In this document: in pieces, positions 23,091-36,900 of the stretch
Layout: every line of letters starts with the position of its first letter
Position numbering within the stretch: the stretch's first letter is position 1
NCBI GenBank assembly: GCA_016490735.1
Contig: JAEMWC010000247.1
Location: forward strand, 348,501 to 412,500
Length of the DNA stretch: 64,000 nucleotides
Reading direction: 5' to 3'
Origin: Pachyseris speciosa
Taxonomy: Eukaryota; Cnidaria; Anthozoa; Scleractinia; Pachyseridae
Made by a program: the position numbers and the translations under genes
The notes under the pieces: model-generated
Seen by the model: the letters and a program-made list of their open reading frames with translations, nothing else
What the model was told of the DNA's origin: nothing
The model's database searches: none

Positions 23091-24119
23091 TTAACCCATT
23101 GACTACCGGCTGTTTTTACATTTTCGGAGTGATTTTCCACCTATAAACGATGAATAGCAATTCGTGACTCCTTATTTGAACTACCAGGGAAAAGAGGTGC
23201 TGTCCTAAGGCACTGGAGGCTCAAGGTTTCTGAAAACGTCATTTTGACGTAGCTATTTTTTATCCGTGAAGCGACAACAATGGCCCAAGTTCGGTTTGCT
23301 TGCGATTTCTGCTAAATTTACAGCCATTTTTCATCTTTAGCGGCTGCCTGATGAGCATCATTAAGCGTGACGGTAGCTAAGAGTCCACTTTCTCAAAGAA
23401 CCGAACAAGGTGATGTACTTTGTTGTTGAATTTGGCTTGTCACTCGACGAACTGGGAATTTGGCCGGTCGAACACTTAATTAGTACCTTTGGGACTCGAC
23501 TATTGATGAATTTCTCGACCTACCGCCGCATATTTTGGAATTTCTGAGTACTGAAGATGACCACAAGCAGGAATTTTTGGCAGTAGGTCGGAGTCGCTGT
23601 AGACTTAGTTTATATGTGAAAGAATTGGGAGAAGGAACGGGTGCTGTCAAAAATTCTCGTCATTTCCCAGCATGCAATGTGGTCTAGATGTTGAAAATGG
23701 CGGAAAGGCCCGAATGCACTGGAACAAAAGGCTGTATCTACGCTCGGGAGAAGAACATGAACAAAAAAAGTCATTTCTAAGCTAGAAAAAGGACTGAATT
23801 TCGTTATGATGGTTGAAGTTTGGTTTTACGGCGATGATTTCCTTAAAAAACATGAAGGCAAAACGGGGCATTTTTGTCGTTTCTCTTTGACGTTAAAAAC
23901 GGTGAGTTTCGTTCTTGTCCAAACTCAAAAGGCCATATTTGGTAAAAATCGCTACGTTTCTTGCATTTATTGCCGGATATCCAAATTTAAAGGGCATTCC
24001 ATTTCGTGCTCTCAACTAACAGTTAAGGCAATATTCGTGCGATTGAGAAAGTTGCAATGTTTTGAAGCATGGGAGTTTTTTACGGCCGGTTTTGGCCGGC
24101 ACGGGTGCCAATGGGTTAA
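23091..24119. mobile_element. piggyBac-like non-autonomous element, copy 1
   Basis: Both ends sit in TTAA followed by CCCATTG. The left is TTAACCCATTGACTACCGGC and the right, inverted, is GGCACGGGTGCCAATGGGTTAA. TTAA target sites and ends beginning CCC are typical of piggyBac. No transposase frame. An inverted relative is at 37887-38506. Confidence 0.75.
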
Positions 24120-24553
24120 ACAATCTGTCCGTTGTCCTTTGAGCAGTCCATGACACTGTTCAGCGGAGCTGTTATTCAAGGTGGTATTTTTTTCCATTCA
24201 CACCAACACGGTAAATCAGTCTTCGACGCTTGCCACAAATCCGTCAATTCCCTAGGCGGCGAGATGGAAAAGTGTGAGGCCTTTAGAACTGGAAAGTGAC
24301 TCTGATGATAACATGACATTATGTATTTTATTGGCATGGCTTCCTTTATTAATAGACACTGGACTTTACTGATATACGATGAACACAGTAAGTGTTATAA
24401 ATTTTATACGCGTTCATTAACTTAGTTGTTGTTGAGCGATTTTAAACTACTTTTTACGCTTTTCATCACCCCATTCGTGCAATTTGTGTATCAAATACTA
24501 CACGAAAAAATCTCAGTACCTATGAAATAAACACATTACAGCATGCATGCTTT

Positions 24554-24661
24554 GTACGATTTTTATTCACTCGCTGATACTGGGTATCAGAAAACTCACT
24601 CGTTCGCTGCGCTCACTCGTTCGTTTTCTGGCACTATTCAACTCGTGAATAAAAATCGTAC
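24554..24661. repeat. Foldback with perfect 17-bp arms
   Basis: GTACGATTTTTATTCAC at 24554 faces GTGAATAAAAATCGTAC at 24645. The inner part CAGAAAACTCACTCGTTCGC also folds back on CGTTCGTTTTCTG. Confidence 0.75.
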
Positions 24662-25111
24662 GCGCGCATTTCCCGTGAAGTAATGTCTGTATTTACGAGT
24701 TAAGTCATTCATCAGTGAAGGGACCCTTTCTTTCAGAAACCAATTGTCTTTAGCAAGAGTATCTGTTGGGATTCCCTTGAATTTGTCATCATTAGCCATC
24801 ATCGCCAACAAGGGTCGCATGAGGCCTCATAGTTAGGTTTTAGAGGTTCCCATGACCAGTTGAGGCACTGAGGAGAGGTGGTCATTCCTGATAGCTCACG
24901 CAACTCCACCCAACTCTGAGATGGGTGATAGGACAAACCACAGCAAAGGGAACTAAGGTTACTACTGTTTGTGAGCAGTGTGTGCATTCGTTTACGTTCC
25001 CTTCACGTTTCAAGTGTGGAGGTGTAGGACACAAGGCCAACGGTTTACCATTGCTGGCCAAAAATTATCTGACCTGGAGCAAATGTTGATCATATAAAAG
25101 CATGATCTAAA
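24662..25111. other. No gene recognised
   Basis: Two overlapping minus-strand frames of about 60 codons occur, neither resembling a known family. Confidence 0.4.
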
Positions 25112-26672
25112 TATATAGATTTAGCCAAGCCTAAAAGCGGAGCTCCACGATTATTATTATTTTTTCTGATATTGAGCAACTTCGCATGGCTTTCCTTTTT
25201 TTCTTTTATGTTTAGAGCATCAACAGAAATTGACCGCGGTTCAAAAACCTCAAATCATTAAAACACGTTTAGCCACCTCTTTCAACATTGCATTTTTTCT
25301 TAAATGGCTTTCCATGTTTGATCTCGATGAAACATCTTCATCCAGTATTTCGCATTACGAAGAAATGCTTGATCGTTTAGCCACCCTAACCAACCGTGCA
25401 CAACCGGTAAAAAGAAACCAAATGAACCATCTAAGGTCGAAATTTCAGCGATAATACGCAAAAAATCGTTCTGTCTAGTGTTTGCTAAAACATTTTTTGT
25501 GCGTTTAAGCCACCCAAAGTTATGTTTGGCAACTGACGATGTTGGATGAAAATGTGTGATCGTTTAGCCGGGGCTTTAATCCTTAATTTTACAAGGACTT
25601 ATTGCGATTACGTGTACGTGTTCATAAGATAAGGGCAAAAGTTTCTTAACGCTTTTGAGGCACCGAGGTCGAAAAACAGTCAGCCAAGCGGAGTAAACTC
25701 ACACTCGTTCGCTTGCAAAGAAAACAACGTAACAAAAGAAACAAACGATTCAACTACTTCTTTGCGTCCAAAACGAGTACATATGATTGTTATTTATATC
25801 CAGTCGAGAGAAAAATACAAGTTTCATTCCTGAACAAAAGTAACAACGATTAAACCAATTGTTCAGCTTCAATTTATTTAATTAACCTGACTGTCTTGTG
25901 TTGTAGAGGTTTCTCCCACTTGAAAATACGTAAAGCTTCAGTAAAGTAAAAACAAGCATCCACAAAAATAGCAAACGGTTTGTCCAAAGAAAGAGCTTCT
26001 TCCATAGAGTTTGAGCTACTCGTTCCTTCCATTAATACAGGTGAACTGTTAAGTGACGTTTCAGTCTTGGTGGGATGCAAGATGCCGCGGTAAAGTGAAA
26101 GCCCTTGAAGCGTTGAATTATTTTGTTTTCAACCACACAATCGATCTAAGTTTAAAGCTTTTCCTAAGAAAAATCTTTCGCCCTTCCTTTTATCACTTGA
26201 AAATTCTTTTGACAATTCTTGATTTTCATGCATTTTACGCCAATTTAAAGACAAACTTCGATCTAAGATGTTGTTTTGCTCAAAATGAAGAAACCAACTG
26301 AATATGAAATTACGAGCCGCAAAAAGCGCGCGAGTGTCCCACACCTGGCTTGAGCTTGCGACCCAATCAAAAGCAAGTACCTGGTCAGCAGTCAACTTCA
26401 AGAAAACAGCTGACCTCGATGAGGTCTTAACTTAAGCTTGTGATATGGTCACGTGACACTGGTAAGCGGATACCTTGCTTTGACAGGTGTCAATTTGCTA
26501 TAAGATGGATGTCCAGTATCAAAGCTGTACGCTGTAAACTGGCTGGTCAGCTGGGCCAAATGGAGTATGGCCGCCTTGTTGGATTATTATGATTATTATT
26601 AGGATATTATAAATTATTGGGCAATTCCGTCGTCGTGTGGTGACTCCCGCGAGCAATACCGCTACCCATGAT

Positions 26673-26704
<32 letters not shown>

Positions 26705-26762
26705 AGGTACGGTGCTCCGCTCGGCGGCCCTTCTGGCCGCCGTAGCTCCGCTACTAATTATA
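25112..26762 (+). mobile_element. Unnamed repeat family, copy 4 (most complete, about 1.65 kb)
   Basis: Runs from ATATAGATTTAGCCAAGCCT to GGCCGCCGTAGCTCCGCTAC with both termini present. The order is left end, GATCGTTTAGCC subterminal repeats in both orientations (25270-25570), 'tcagccaagcggag' block, the MEGTSSSNSMEEALSLDKPF block on the minus strand (26034-25960) and the GTCAACTGCTTTTCTCATGG right end. It is the best copy from which to define the family. Confidence 0.75.
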
Positions 26763-27735
26763 TTAGCACCCTGTTTTTCCGATGTTCTTACTAAGCTAAC
26801 CAGGGGCGTCCCTTCCTTGAAATTCTGCCACCTGGGAGCGATACGAGATTTTACTGCAAAGGCCTCGGTTGATTAGACGTAAAAACGATTCCGAGAATTA
26901 GATTTTGGACGTTGCGTCTGTTGTCATCATCAGTTGGACTCTGCTGATCGTATGCCATAAAACATTGGATTGAGGTGGCTGAAGACAGTTTGATAGCTTT
27001 AATTTGAGTATATGTCATTCGCTAAGGCGAAATATTGAAGCTTAGAAGCTGCAACATGGCAAAGGAAAAGTATAGTGATGGAAGAATTTTACTAGTGACT
27101 AACATTGGCACTTTCGTCTGTTTCCATAGCAATGAGAATGATTAAAAGCACCCTAAAATCATTTCACTTTTATGACGCTTACGTAAAATACAGTCATTAG
27201 ATTTTCCCATGAACTTGCACACAGCTTTCAATAAATAATTGTCACTGTTTGAAATGAAGTCGAAAAAATTTTAAGAAACGAGAATTTAACAATTAAATAA
27301 TAAAGCTGCCCAGTGAAAATTGATTGTTTCACAGAATTCCTTTGTTCGACTTCTTGTTTAGAGTTCTCATTACTTGAAATTCGTTTAAAATAAGAATTCT
27401 GCTTAATTTCATCAAATTATAATGATTTTGAAAAAATTCTCGTTTGTGTACATCGTCTTAAAAGGTCAAAAAATATACAGCAGCCCCAAATGTTTTTCTT
27501 AGTACGCATGCGCACCACAAAGCGACGTTTGTAAAGTTCGGCTCGCTTTCCCATTTCGTCGTTTGAGGGCCACGTTTCAATAGCCGACAAAAACAGGCAA
27601 AAATGTTTTCGCCACGATGTTGTTTTTGTCTGATTTAAAACCTGCGCCGTCACGCGGATTGCCGCTGACCTCTCGGAAACTGTGTTCAGCCACCTAACAT
27701 TAGAGTGACGAATCGACTGTTTTTTACTATTGCAG
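26763..27735. other. Upstream of first visible lectin exon; nothing recognised
   Basis: The exon at 27736 starts in phase 1, so at least one coding exon lies upstream. I could not identify one, nor a signal-peptide frame, here. Confidence 0.4.
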
Positions 27736-27954
27736 ATCTTGATCCATGCCTGGATGTGAATTGTCCGAGGTTTGGGGTTTGCAGGACGTACAGTGCGCAC
27801 GGCGCTCGCTGTGAGTGTTTCGACCAATGTCCATCCTATCAAGATCCAATTTGCACGGCGAATGGAACAACGTATGACAACAAATGTTGGCACAAGCTTA
27901 GTTACTGCAGGGGATTGGATAATAACCTCGTCTATCACCCAGGAAGTTGTGAAG
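27736..27954 (+). CDS. Exon: follistatin-like and Kazal domain
   Basis: Follows acceptor attgcag and ends G|GTATGA; phase 1 to 1; 73 codons. It starts [17 protein letters not shown], a FOLN-like half. The Kazal signature follows: [20 protein letters not shown], then TYDNKC and a final Cys in PGSCEG. The 'C.P..DP.C..NG.TY.N.C' pattern fits non-classical Kazal modules of extracellular matrix proteins. Either protease binding or a structural role is possible. Confidence 0.85.
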
Positions 27955-30900
27955 GTATGAAAGTTACCTTGCACCGCGGACCGGTTAGCTCAGTGGTAGA
28001 GCACCGGACGTGCGTGCGGGAGGTCGCGGGTTCAAATCCCGGCCGGACCAACACTCAGGGTTTTTAAATAATTGAGGAGAAAGTGCTGCCTTTGTAATAA
28101 CATCTGCAAATGGTTAGACTTTCTAGTCTTCTCGGATAAGGACGATAAACTGTAGGCCCCGTCTCACACCTCTTCATAATTGATTCTGTGGGACGTGAAA
28201 GAACCCACACACGGTTCGAAAACAGAAGGGGACGTAGTTCCTGGTGTGGTGGTCTATCTCTCATCTGACCGCAGACCGGTTAGCTCAGTCGTAAAGCACC
28301 GGACTACCATGCGGGAGGTCGCGGGTTCTAACCCCGGCCGGACCAACACTCGGGGTCTTTAAATAACTGAGGAGAAAGTGCTGCCTCTGTAATGACATCT
28401 GCAAATGGTTAGACTTTCTAGTCTTCTCGGATAAGGACGATAAACCGTAGGCCCCGTCTCACGGTACTTTCACTTAATCTGATTCTGTGGGACGTAAAAG
28501 AACCACTAGGGACGTAACAAAACTCTGGCTGTGACCACCCCTAGCGTCTGTCCCAGATATCTACATTACGGGGAAACTCATTCCTTACTTCATTTATTGT
28601 AAACTGTGCAAGCAGTCTGGCTAAATCCCCCGGCCAGTGATGTAAACCGCCATGAGACTATGTGATATGAGCAGTATATAAATACCTTACCATTACCATT
28701 ACCATTACCATTAATTACTATTACCATGGTTAAATGCACGGAGATATTAGCTGCACAAGCTACTCTACAATCCGATGGTAAATAAAGTAATGTAATGTAA
28801 ACCTATATGCAACGTCATATTATGTTCAAAAGCAGGTTTGTATCTTTACAAGATTTGTGTTGCAATCTCCTTAGGACACGACTTGAAGTGCAAACAGTTG
28901 TTGAGTACACAAAAGGCTAGACAGATGGACAGACAGATAAATGTGAAGCTTTTACCTAGACATGATACGCACCAGCTTTCCTACCAGCGTGTCTAGCTAC
29001 AGTATCTGACGGAGATCTCACATCACAATAAATATGTCAACAGAAAATATACCTTTTCCTTGTTGCTATTTGGGATGTCCACCAAAGCCTTGTCTTGTCA
29101 TATAACGTTTTATATTCCACGCAGTTGCATCCCGCTCAGCTATCGAAGTTCTTTAAATTTATGTGCAGTTTCCAAAAGATGGATACGTTGAAATTCAAAT
29201 CGCTACCAAAGTAGAAAAAACCAATAGACCCTTTTCAGTAATTCACAATCCGGAGGACAAAACAATGTTTGTTCTCTCTCCTGAGAGAAACAAACCTTTC
29301 AATTGCAAAACAATCTTACTGTTTCGCCCTGCACATTGGAAATCAACTGACAAGGGTCTATTGAAGCAAATAACCTCCCTTATGTGCTTCATTTAATTTG
29401 CAGGGTTTCCACTTACTCGATGCCGGGAACAGCTTATCCGTGTTCCAAAATGGCCTGATTCCACCTGCAAGATCATATCATTCCCGCCATACAAATTTTA
29501 CCCGGACAGACGGGTTCATGTCCAAATTGCAATTAATCACATGCAACTAAACGACTCTGTCACAGTCCACGATGCAGTTACATCATGGACGGAAAAAATC
29601 AATGCAAAAGATTTCACTGTCTGTGTCATGCAAACTGGACGAAAAGAAGAGAACTTTAATCCATTTGCATCTGTTGACTGGGTGGCTTATCAAGAAGCAC
29701 CGCCAGAGGGATTGACGGGAACGATAAAGTTGCAGAAGTGGCGGTCTGGAACGAACTGTGCAGATGTTACCTTTCCCGCGGTAGGCTACGAATATTTAAT
29801 AATTGGTTTATGCTCTTCCGTGCGTATATCGATTTCTAATGCACGCAGGAAGTTTGTAGAGCGCAAGAGAAGCATAAGAGTTCCTCGAGGGGTAGTCGAG
29901 AGGAACTCTTATGATAGTTAATCTTTTGTCTCACGATTGACAAAGTTGACTCGTTCTTACAACACCTCAATAGTCAACAGCCGACGATCCGTTTCACAAT
30001 GGAAACTGAGAATGACAACTCAATTCCCTTCCTTGATACGTTGATCATTAAGGATTCGAATGGATACCTCTCTACCAGTGTTTGTAGAAAGCCTACACAC
30101 ACTGACCAGTACCTAGCGTATGATTCACACCACCCGCAATCTGTAAAACGCGGTATTGTCGTAACAAAACCATCAGTTATCTTTCTTGAAAAGAAACACC
30201 TCTCATCGGTCCTTGTTTCTAACGGTTATCCGTTTTCTTTTGTAAAAAATCTTACGAAAACTAAGGGACGAACAATGCCATACGTCAAAGGCACATCGGA
30301 GGCTCTTCGCCGTTGCCTACAACAACAAGGCATACGGACTGTTTTCAGATCTGACACAACTCTTAGATCACACCTAGTGCGACCTAAGGACATTGTCGAT
30401 CCAGTAAAACAAGACGGAGTAGTCTACAAGATTCCCTGCGAATGTGGTAAGGTTTATATTGGAGAGACAGGAAGATCTATGCATGAACGGTTTAAGGAAC
30501 ACGATAGAGACATACGGCTTGCTCGAACCCAATCCTCCGCCGTTTCAGAACATAGCAACGCGACCGGACATTATCCTCTCTGAGACGAAGTTAAATTTAT
30601 TGACCGAGACCCACATTGGTAAACCCGTAGGGTTAAAGAGGCTATTCACATAAGACTTCACCCTAACAACATCAACAGGGACAGTGGAATTGACAGTGGA
30701 ATTGAAATTCCTGAAGCGTGGATGCCTAGGGGCACCTGGGAGAACGGACTGCTGAAGATGTTCCCTGGTTAAATAAAGCTCATTATTAACACAGCAGCCG
30801 ATCAGTACCAAAGCGGACCGCCGAGGGAACAATTTCTAGTATGAACGACAAGGATCGAAATCCTCCAATCAACAACAGCCTGAGCGAGGATCGAAACGCA

Positions 30901-33900
30901 CCAATCACGACCAGCCACGGTGCTTCTTATTCTCACACGCAACCAGTCGACACCATCGCCTGATGAAGACCAGCAGTATAGCGGTTGAGACGTCGCGATC
31001 CACATCTTTGTGACTCAATCGTGAGACAAAAGATTAACTAAGCTATCATTTGAAACCACGATGACGAACACCTTTCATAATAAGGAACTCTTATGCTTCA
31101 TGAATGCTCTCCAAACATCCCAAGTGCATCATAGCTTGATATGGGCACAGCTAAATACATGAACAAATTAAATTGTTTTACAATATTGCTATTTGAAGAG
31201 TAGCTTGACAAAAACCGGCAAAAAGTTGAAAAAAAAAATTCCGCAAGAGGGGGTCTTCTTTCTGACTTTTTATATAATTGGTCCTAATATGTGTGGAACG
31301 CTCGCCGCCGGCCATGACATCTGTATGCTTTGCTTTTCATCAACTGGCGTGCTTATAAAATTTAATTCTTTGTCCATTTTGTTTGGACGAAAAATGTTTT
31401 AAACCGCGCAAGCTCCTCGAGTGGGAAAGGTCGAGTTTGCTTACGCAATGATCGTGCTCACTAATATGATGCACACTTTCAATAAGTGTACTGAATTTGA
31501 CTGCGTGAATTTACTCAGCTCACTGTATCTATGTTACAGGTTACTGAAGACCGATCAAAAATGAGAATTATTCCAATTAACATTTAACTGAAACCAGTAA
31601 TATTTCCATTCGTCCAAAACATATGCTATGATTTACTCTTAACCTATATGGTAGGCTTTTCCGCAGCTTTCGATAGGCATGGTAACGTCAACTGCTAATT
31701 GTAATCTTAGGCAGCATTTAGTGGCGATAGATGCTTACCATAGGTCATCATGTTGTAAAACTTTTTTGTTAAGCGGCCGTCGCTTAGCGACGAGCCGCTT
31801 CTTAAATTACCCGTTTTTTTTTTTTTTTAGTTTTTTTTGTCGTGGTGTCCGCCGAGAGGCCCGTGCCCCTCTCGGCCAGAGGAAGAAACAATGACATAAG
31901 TAAAGCACTTAATTTTCTAATAGCGGCGCCGCGACTTGAACTCGCGACCTTAAGATCCCAATCTCGGTCCCTTATCCGATTGCGGTGAGGAGACACTTCT
32001 CGCGGTTACTAGAGAATTTTGTAGTAAATAAAGTCATTACGTCGGTCACGCATCGTCTCTTTAAAAGCCTTTCAATGCTCAAGGGTTACAGAGGAAAGAA
32101 ATGTTTTGTCAGAATTGAATTACTCCAATGTACATCCAGTAGGGAAGGAATTTATTTGAAAGCGTTTATTTTGAGCAGTATTTCACAACACTGATGACTT
32201 AACTAAAGCTATTCGGAAGACCGTAAATGTTTTTAAACTGAACTTGTAGATTTTGGTGGCCATAAAATACAGGGGTCAGAGTCGAAAGTGGCGAAATCCT
32301 TTCAAAAAGAAATGTTTAGTCAGAATTATAGGAAATGAATTTATTTGAGCGTTCCGTGCCCCTCTCAGCCAGAGGAAGAAACATTTACATAAAGTAAAGA
32401 AATAAGTTTTCTAATAACGGCGCCCGGAGTTGAACTCGTGACCTTCAAATCCCTTATCCGATTGCGCTATCCGATTGCGCTGATGAGACATCTCTTGCGG
32501 TCACTAGATAATTTTGTAGTAAATAAAGTCATTACGTCGGTCACGCATCGTCTCTTTAAAAGCCTTTCAATGCTCAAGGGTTATAGAGGAAAGAAATGTT
32601 TTGTCAGAATTAAATTACTCCGATGTACATCCAGTAGGAAAGGAATTTATTCGAAAGCGTTTATTTTGAGCAGTATTTCACAACAAGTGAAAAGGAATAG
32701 AAAAAAAAAGAGATCAAAGAAAAAAAAACTTCACTTTGTTGAGGCTTGAACCACCGACCCTAAGCTGTCAATACAGTACGAAAAGAGCGCACTAACCCAC
32801 CAGGCCACCAAAACCTTCTCTAACGCATAATCGAATTTTAAATTCTTTATCATTCAGAGTGACGAATTGACTGTCATGCCAACTGAAAGGTGACAAAGTG
32901 CATTAATCCGGCTCGGATGGTCAAAAAGGCCGCTTCTAATTCTCGCAGAATTTCTTGTTTTTCTAAAACCTCGTTGTCTCGGATGATTTGCATTTTACAA
33001 GTTCATTTATTGCTTGGCCAGTACGAATAGATCCAGTAACGCAAGTGCGCGTTCGCTTAATTTTATAGAAATTTTAATAGCAAACTAATAGTATGACATG
33101 TTGCCCAGTTTAAGACAATATTTTATGACTAGAGGTTTGCACGTGTTACAGAATTGCACTCTCCGAGTAATTAGAGTCGGTCGAAGGATTATTACCGGAG
33201 GCTAACGGTTCTTTACTTTGGCAGTTCGTTAGCAATAACAATCCAAATATATCTCAGGGCGAAAATCTCTATGACCTCCATATTTCCTTTTCAAATACCA
33301 GAAGTGCAACCAACGTCAAACAATTTCGTATGCTCTTTGTTTTCAGGGCAAGTTTGTGGAGGCACCAGTAGTTCTTGTGACGTCAGAACATTTAAGGACT
33401 GGGAAAGAATACGATGCAGCTCTAATTTGGAATGAGGATACTACGAAGGATTCTTTCAAGACGTGTCTTCGTGAAATGCAAAATTTTGATGGAAAGCATG
33501 AAGATATTAACGTGGTAGGTGTTAAACAAATGTTGTGATAGTAAAAAGGAAAAATCGTCGGAATGAAAAGCAACTGCTTCTAATAATTCCAAACATATAT
33601 AACTGGAGCTTTGAAATGATATTGCATAATAGTCTATATGGAAAAACCGAAAAGTAAGAAGTGTGATTATAGTTAAAAGTCCGCCAATTCTGAGCCTGAC
33701 CGCCACAACTGTCACTCTGTCCTATTGAAGGGCGTCACCCTAGAGGAGATCTTCATTTCTTGAACAAAGAAACCGTGAAAGGAGTTTTGCTACTAACGTA
33801 ACACTAACAAATACTTTCAGGGTTTGTTTATGACAGGAATTGTCCAAACATTATGTGAAAAAAATGTCTCAGAACACGTCGCGCACTAATGTCCACTAAG

Positions 33901-36900
33901 CGTAAATACCAAAGACAAGGTCGATCATTTTAACAATTCAGTGCCGTTTAATTATCTTTCTTGACAGAACTGGTTTGCGTTTTCGAAACTTCACAAGCCA
34001 CTATTTACCGAGCATGGCGTTGTCCATTTTCCAAACACAAATCCACCAACAGATGAAAACAACAATGCTTACTGTCAGATAAAAGTAGCTAGATCCAGAG
34101 ATGAAATAGTAGAAGCCGTGCATGCGCATCACTGGAATTACCCAGTAAGCCGGAATCTGGCTCTGTGATATTATAACCTCTTTGTGCACAATACAAATGC
34201 AAAGGGTAGGTCGCTTTGGCATATTTAGAAAATATGAGGTTGCATGGCATCATAAGGAAACATGAACTCATGCGAAACATGTTTAAATGTTGCGGACCAT
34301 GCGATGGAGGGAATGACTATTTTATGCAATTTTTACAAGCCATGCTACTGAAAGGCCTACAACATATAGGGTAGAGAATCTAGCCATTAGACCCACCCTT
34401 GATTTTCACTGTACACTTACAATTCACACTTAATTGTTTATCATTGCATTAAGTAATAAGATACACTATGTGAGCTTTTAACACTTGAAGTATGCCAGTA
34501 TGTGATGCCGTTTGAAATCTTCAGTATGCATATGTCATGATTTATGTATAAAATAGTGTTACAGCATTAATTCATGTGACATTACAAGCAGATCAAGATT
34601 GCTGAGGAAATTGAATCTATTACATTGTTTTTCTTCAATTTTTTTAAACTTGTTTTTCATTTATTTAAATAACCTATTTTCAATAGCATCAAGAAGGGAT
34701 AACAGCCTTACCTTAGTACTTTTGTTTGCAGTTCGTCTCATTTACAAGAAATTACAACAGCACACCCACAGTTCTCCTATCAGCCAATCACAGCACAACC
34801 GAAAGTGGCAACTCGGCTCCAGTCCACAATGGTATTGCGACCTGGATTGAGGTACGATTTTCTTTTATACCTGGTTATGCAAAACAATAAGACCTCCTCT
34901 ACCACACTCTCTTCTCCCAAGGCCTTTACAAAGTAGAGCTAAGAACACGTCTTGGAGTTTTAAAGCACTTAGTGACAAGTGATCAGTGTGGCCCATCAAA
35001 TCTCTCAAGTCACTGAGAGAATCGCATGCATACATATATGTGTAACTGTTAATTGCACATTTTTAACGAATATACTGGGACTACATGCTTTTCAGTGTTA
35101 CTTTATTCATTAACGCAGTGGGGACAATAAAAAAGAATCATTAATAACACTGAAACAAACACGAAAACAAAATATGACAAAAAACGACAAAATAAAAAAG
35201 GATTAGTTATGTCAACATTTTAGGCAACCGAAAACTAAGCGAAGAACCTCTATCGGCAACTTGAATATTAAACAAGGGTACTAATTAAAGCTTTCTCTGG
35301 TACAGCTAAGCTGTTGCAATTGTCTGGCACGGGTAAGGCAGAAAGAACAGCCAGTAAATTTCCTGAATGTTTATATTTATAGAACATGAATTCCTCTGGG
35401 TTCAGAGCCTGCGTCAAAGAATTGTACGAGACCCGCTACGATCCGTTATCAGTGAGTTATGCCGTCCTTACAGGTGCGTTAGCATAGCAAACAGAGCATT
35501 TTGATAAACTAACAGATGTTATGCTGGGTTTACTCTTAACAAAATCTCATTGCTTTTTGATTGACACCAATGTGTTTTAATTCAAGCTCGGCTGGAATTT
35601 CAGGCAAATTTTCAGGTATGCGATAACCTGCTCTAGTGTTAAGAGAAGGCACCAAAATAGAATATCAAAGATGAAGTACTCAACTTTGCGACAAATTAAA
35701 TAACGTTACTCCATTGAGTCTATTTAATCTGTATTCTGTAACGTTTAGTGAACTCGGCCTAAAAAAAAATGGGTTGTGATTGGTTCAAATAAGTAAAAAC
35801 AAAACATAGTCACTGTGGGGTTTGTAGAGCCAGTCGGTTGGTCGCGTTTCAGCATCGCCATATAGAATTCAAACTTCACAACCAACTGGAATGAGTCCAG
35901 CAATTGCAACCACAAAAAGCAGTAAGCGGCACGCTTCTCTTCCCTAGGTTCAAGGTCCAAATTGCGAAGTAAATAAGTGATTCTCATCTGTAAGTCTGTT
36001 CGTTTTATGCGACGAAAGAGAATGCTAGGTAAAATTGGCCCTTGATATTTCTGACTGTTCGAAATTAAACGATTATTTTTGGTGCAGATATCTGTGATCC
36101 TGGATGGAGCTACTTTAATGGCTTCTGTTACTACACAAGTGAGACGTGCACAAACTGGACAACAGCGCTAAAAACATGCCGTCAACAGTACGCGGTACTT
36201 GCTGATGTCAACACAAATGAAGAAAATGTCTACTTGCAGCACCGCCACAATGGAGAAAAGTCGTGGTTGGGTTTTAATGACATGTCCACCGAGGGACGCT
36301 TCATTTGGGCGGATCGCGGAGCTGGGAATTTCACAGCTTGGGCCAAAAACCAACCGAACAACTTTGGGGAAGAAGATTGCGTACACGCACTTGGTGTGGA
36401 GCACAACTACGAATGGAATGACGTGAGGTGCAGTGACTGTCATCAGTTTACTTGTAAGAAAGGTACGAAAAAGAAACATTTCAAGATCTGTCCCTTGAGG
36501 GGGCGAGATACTAAAAGGAGCTGCACGAAGACGCCTTTTTTTCCGGGGAAGGGGAGAGGAGGGAGGCTGCAAAAGGGTCGCTGGGAAATCTTTGCACCGT
36601 ATGTTGGATTACCTATTCTTTTGGGGAAAAAAGGTAGAAACCAAAGAAAATGATGAGTTCAGACTCGGTGCTGACGTACCAACCGTAACGGGAAGCGTTT
36701 GCAAGATTGAAGAAAGAAAATGTGTGCTTGTACCTAGGGGTAACAAGTAGAAGATGGATACCCTCAGTGTCCTCACAAGTGCTACCGGGTGAATGAAAAT
36801 GTTAACTCTGAAACTGACGGATAACAATTAAGCCTACTAAGTTCTTAACGGGAAAACCGTGCTAACACATTTGCGACTATGCGCTATTCAACACATGCCA

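Larger units (their letters stand above)
29917..31038 (+). mobile_element. Penelope-like element fragment with 24-bp inverted ends
   Basis: Bounded by a perfect 24-bp inverted repeat: GTTAATCTTTTGTCTCACG... at 29917-29940 and its complement at 31015-31038. Further out, AAGCATAAGAGTTCCT (29869) and AGGAACTCTTATGCTT (31083) are also inverted. It carries an RT-GIY-YIG remnant and a hammerhead-like motif and sits in the intron between 29780 and 33347. Confidence 0.8.

Noticed and set aside
27417..27974. 185-codon minus-strand frame
   Set aside because: It is antisense to the Kazal exon, which has clear domain signatures and splice sites on the plus strand.
27979..28050. Functional tRNA gene
   Set aside because: A and B boxes are good but the sequence is the head of a repeated SINE, the second copy lies 290 bp away, and stems are imperfect.
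29163..29396. Frame before the H-lectin exon that looks like an extra exon ([17 protein letters not shown])
   Set aside because: Much of it lies in the 142-bp MITE, and its splice phase (0) does not fit between phase-1 exons.
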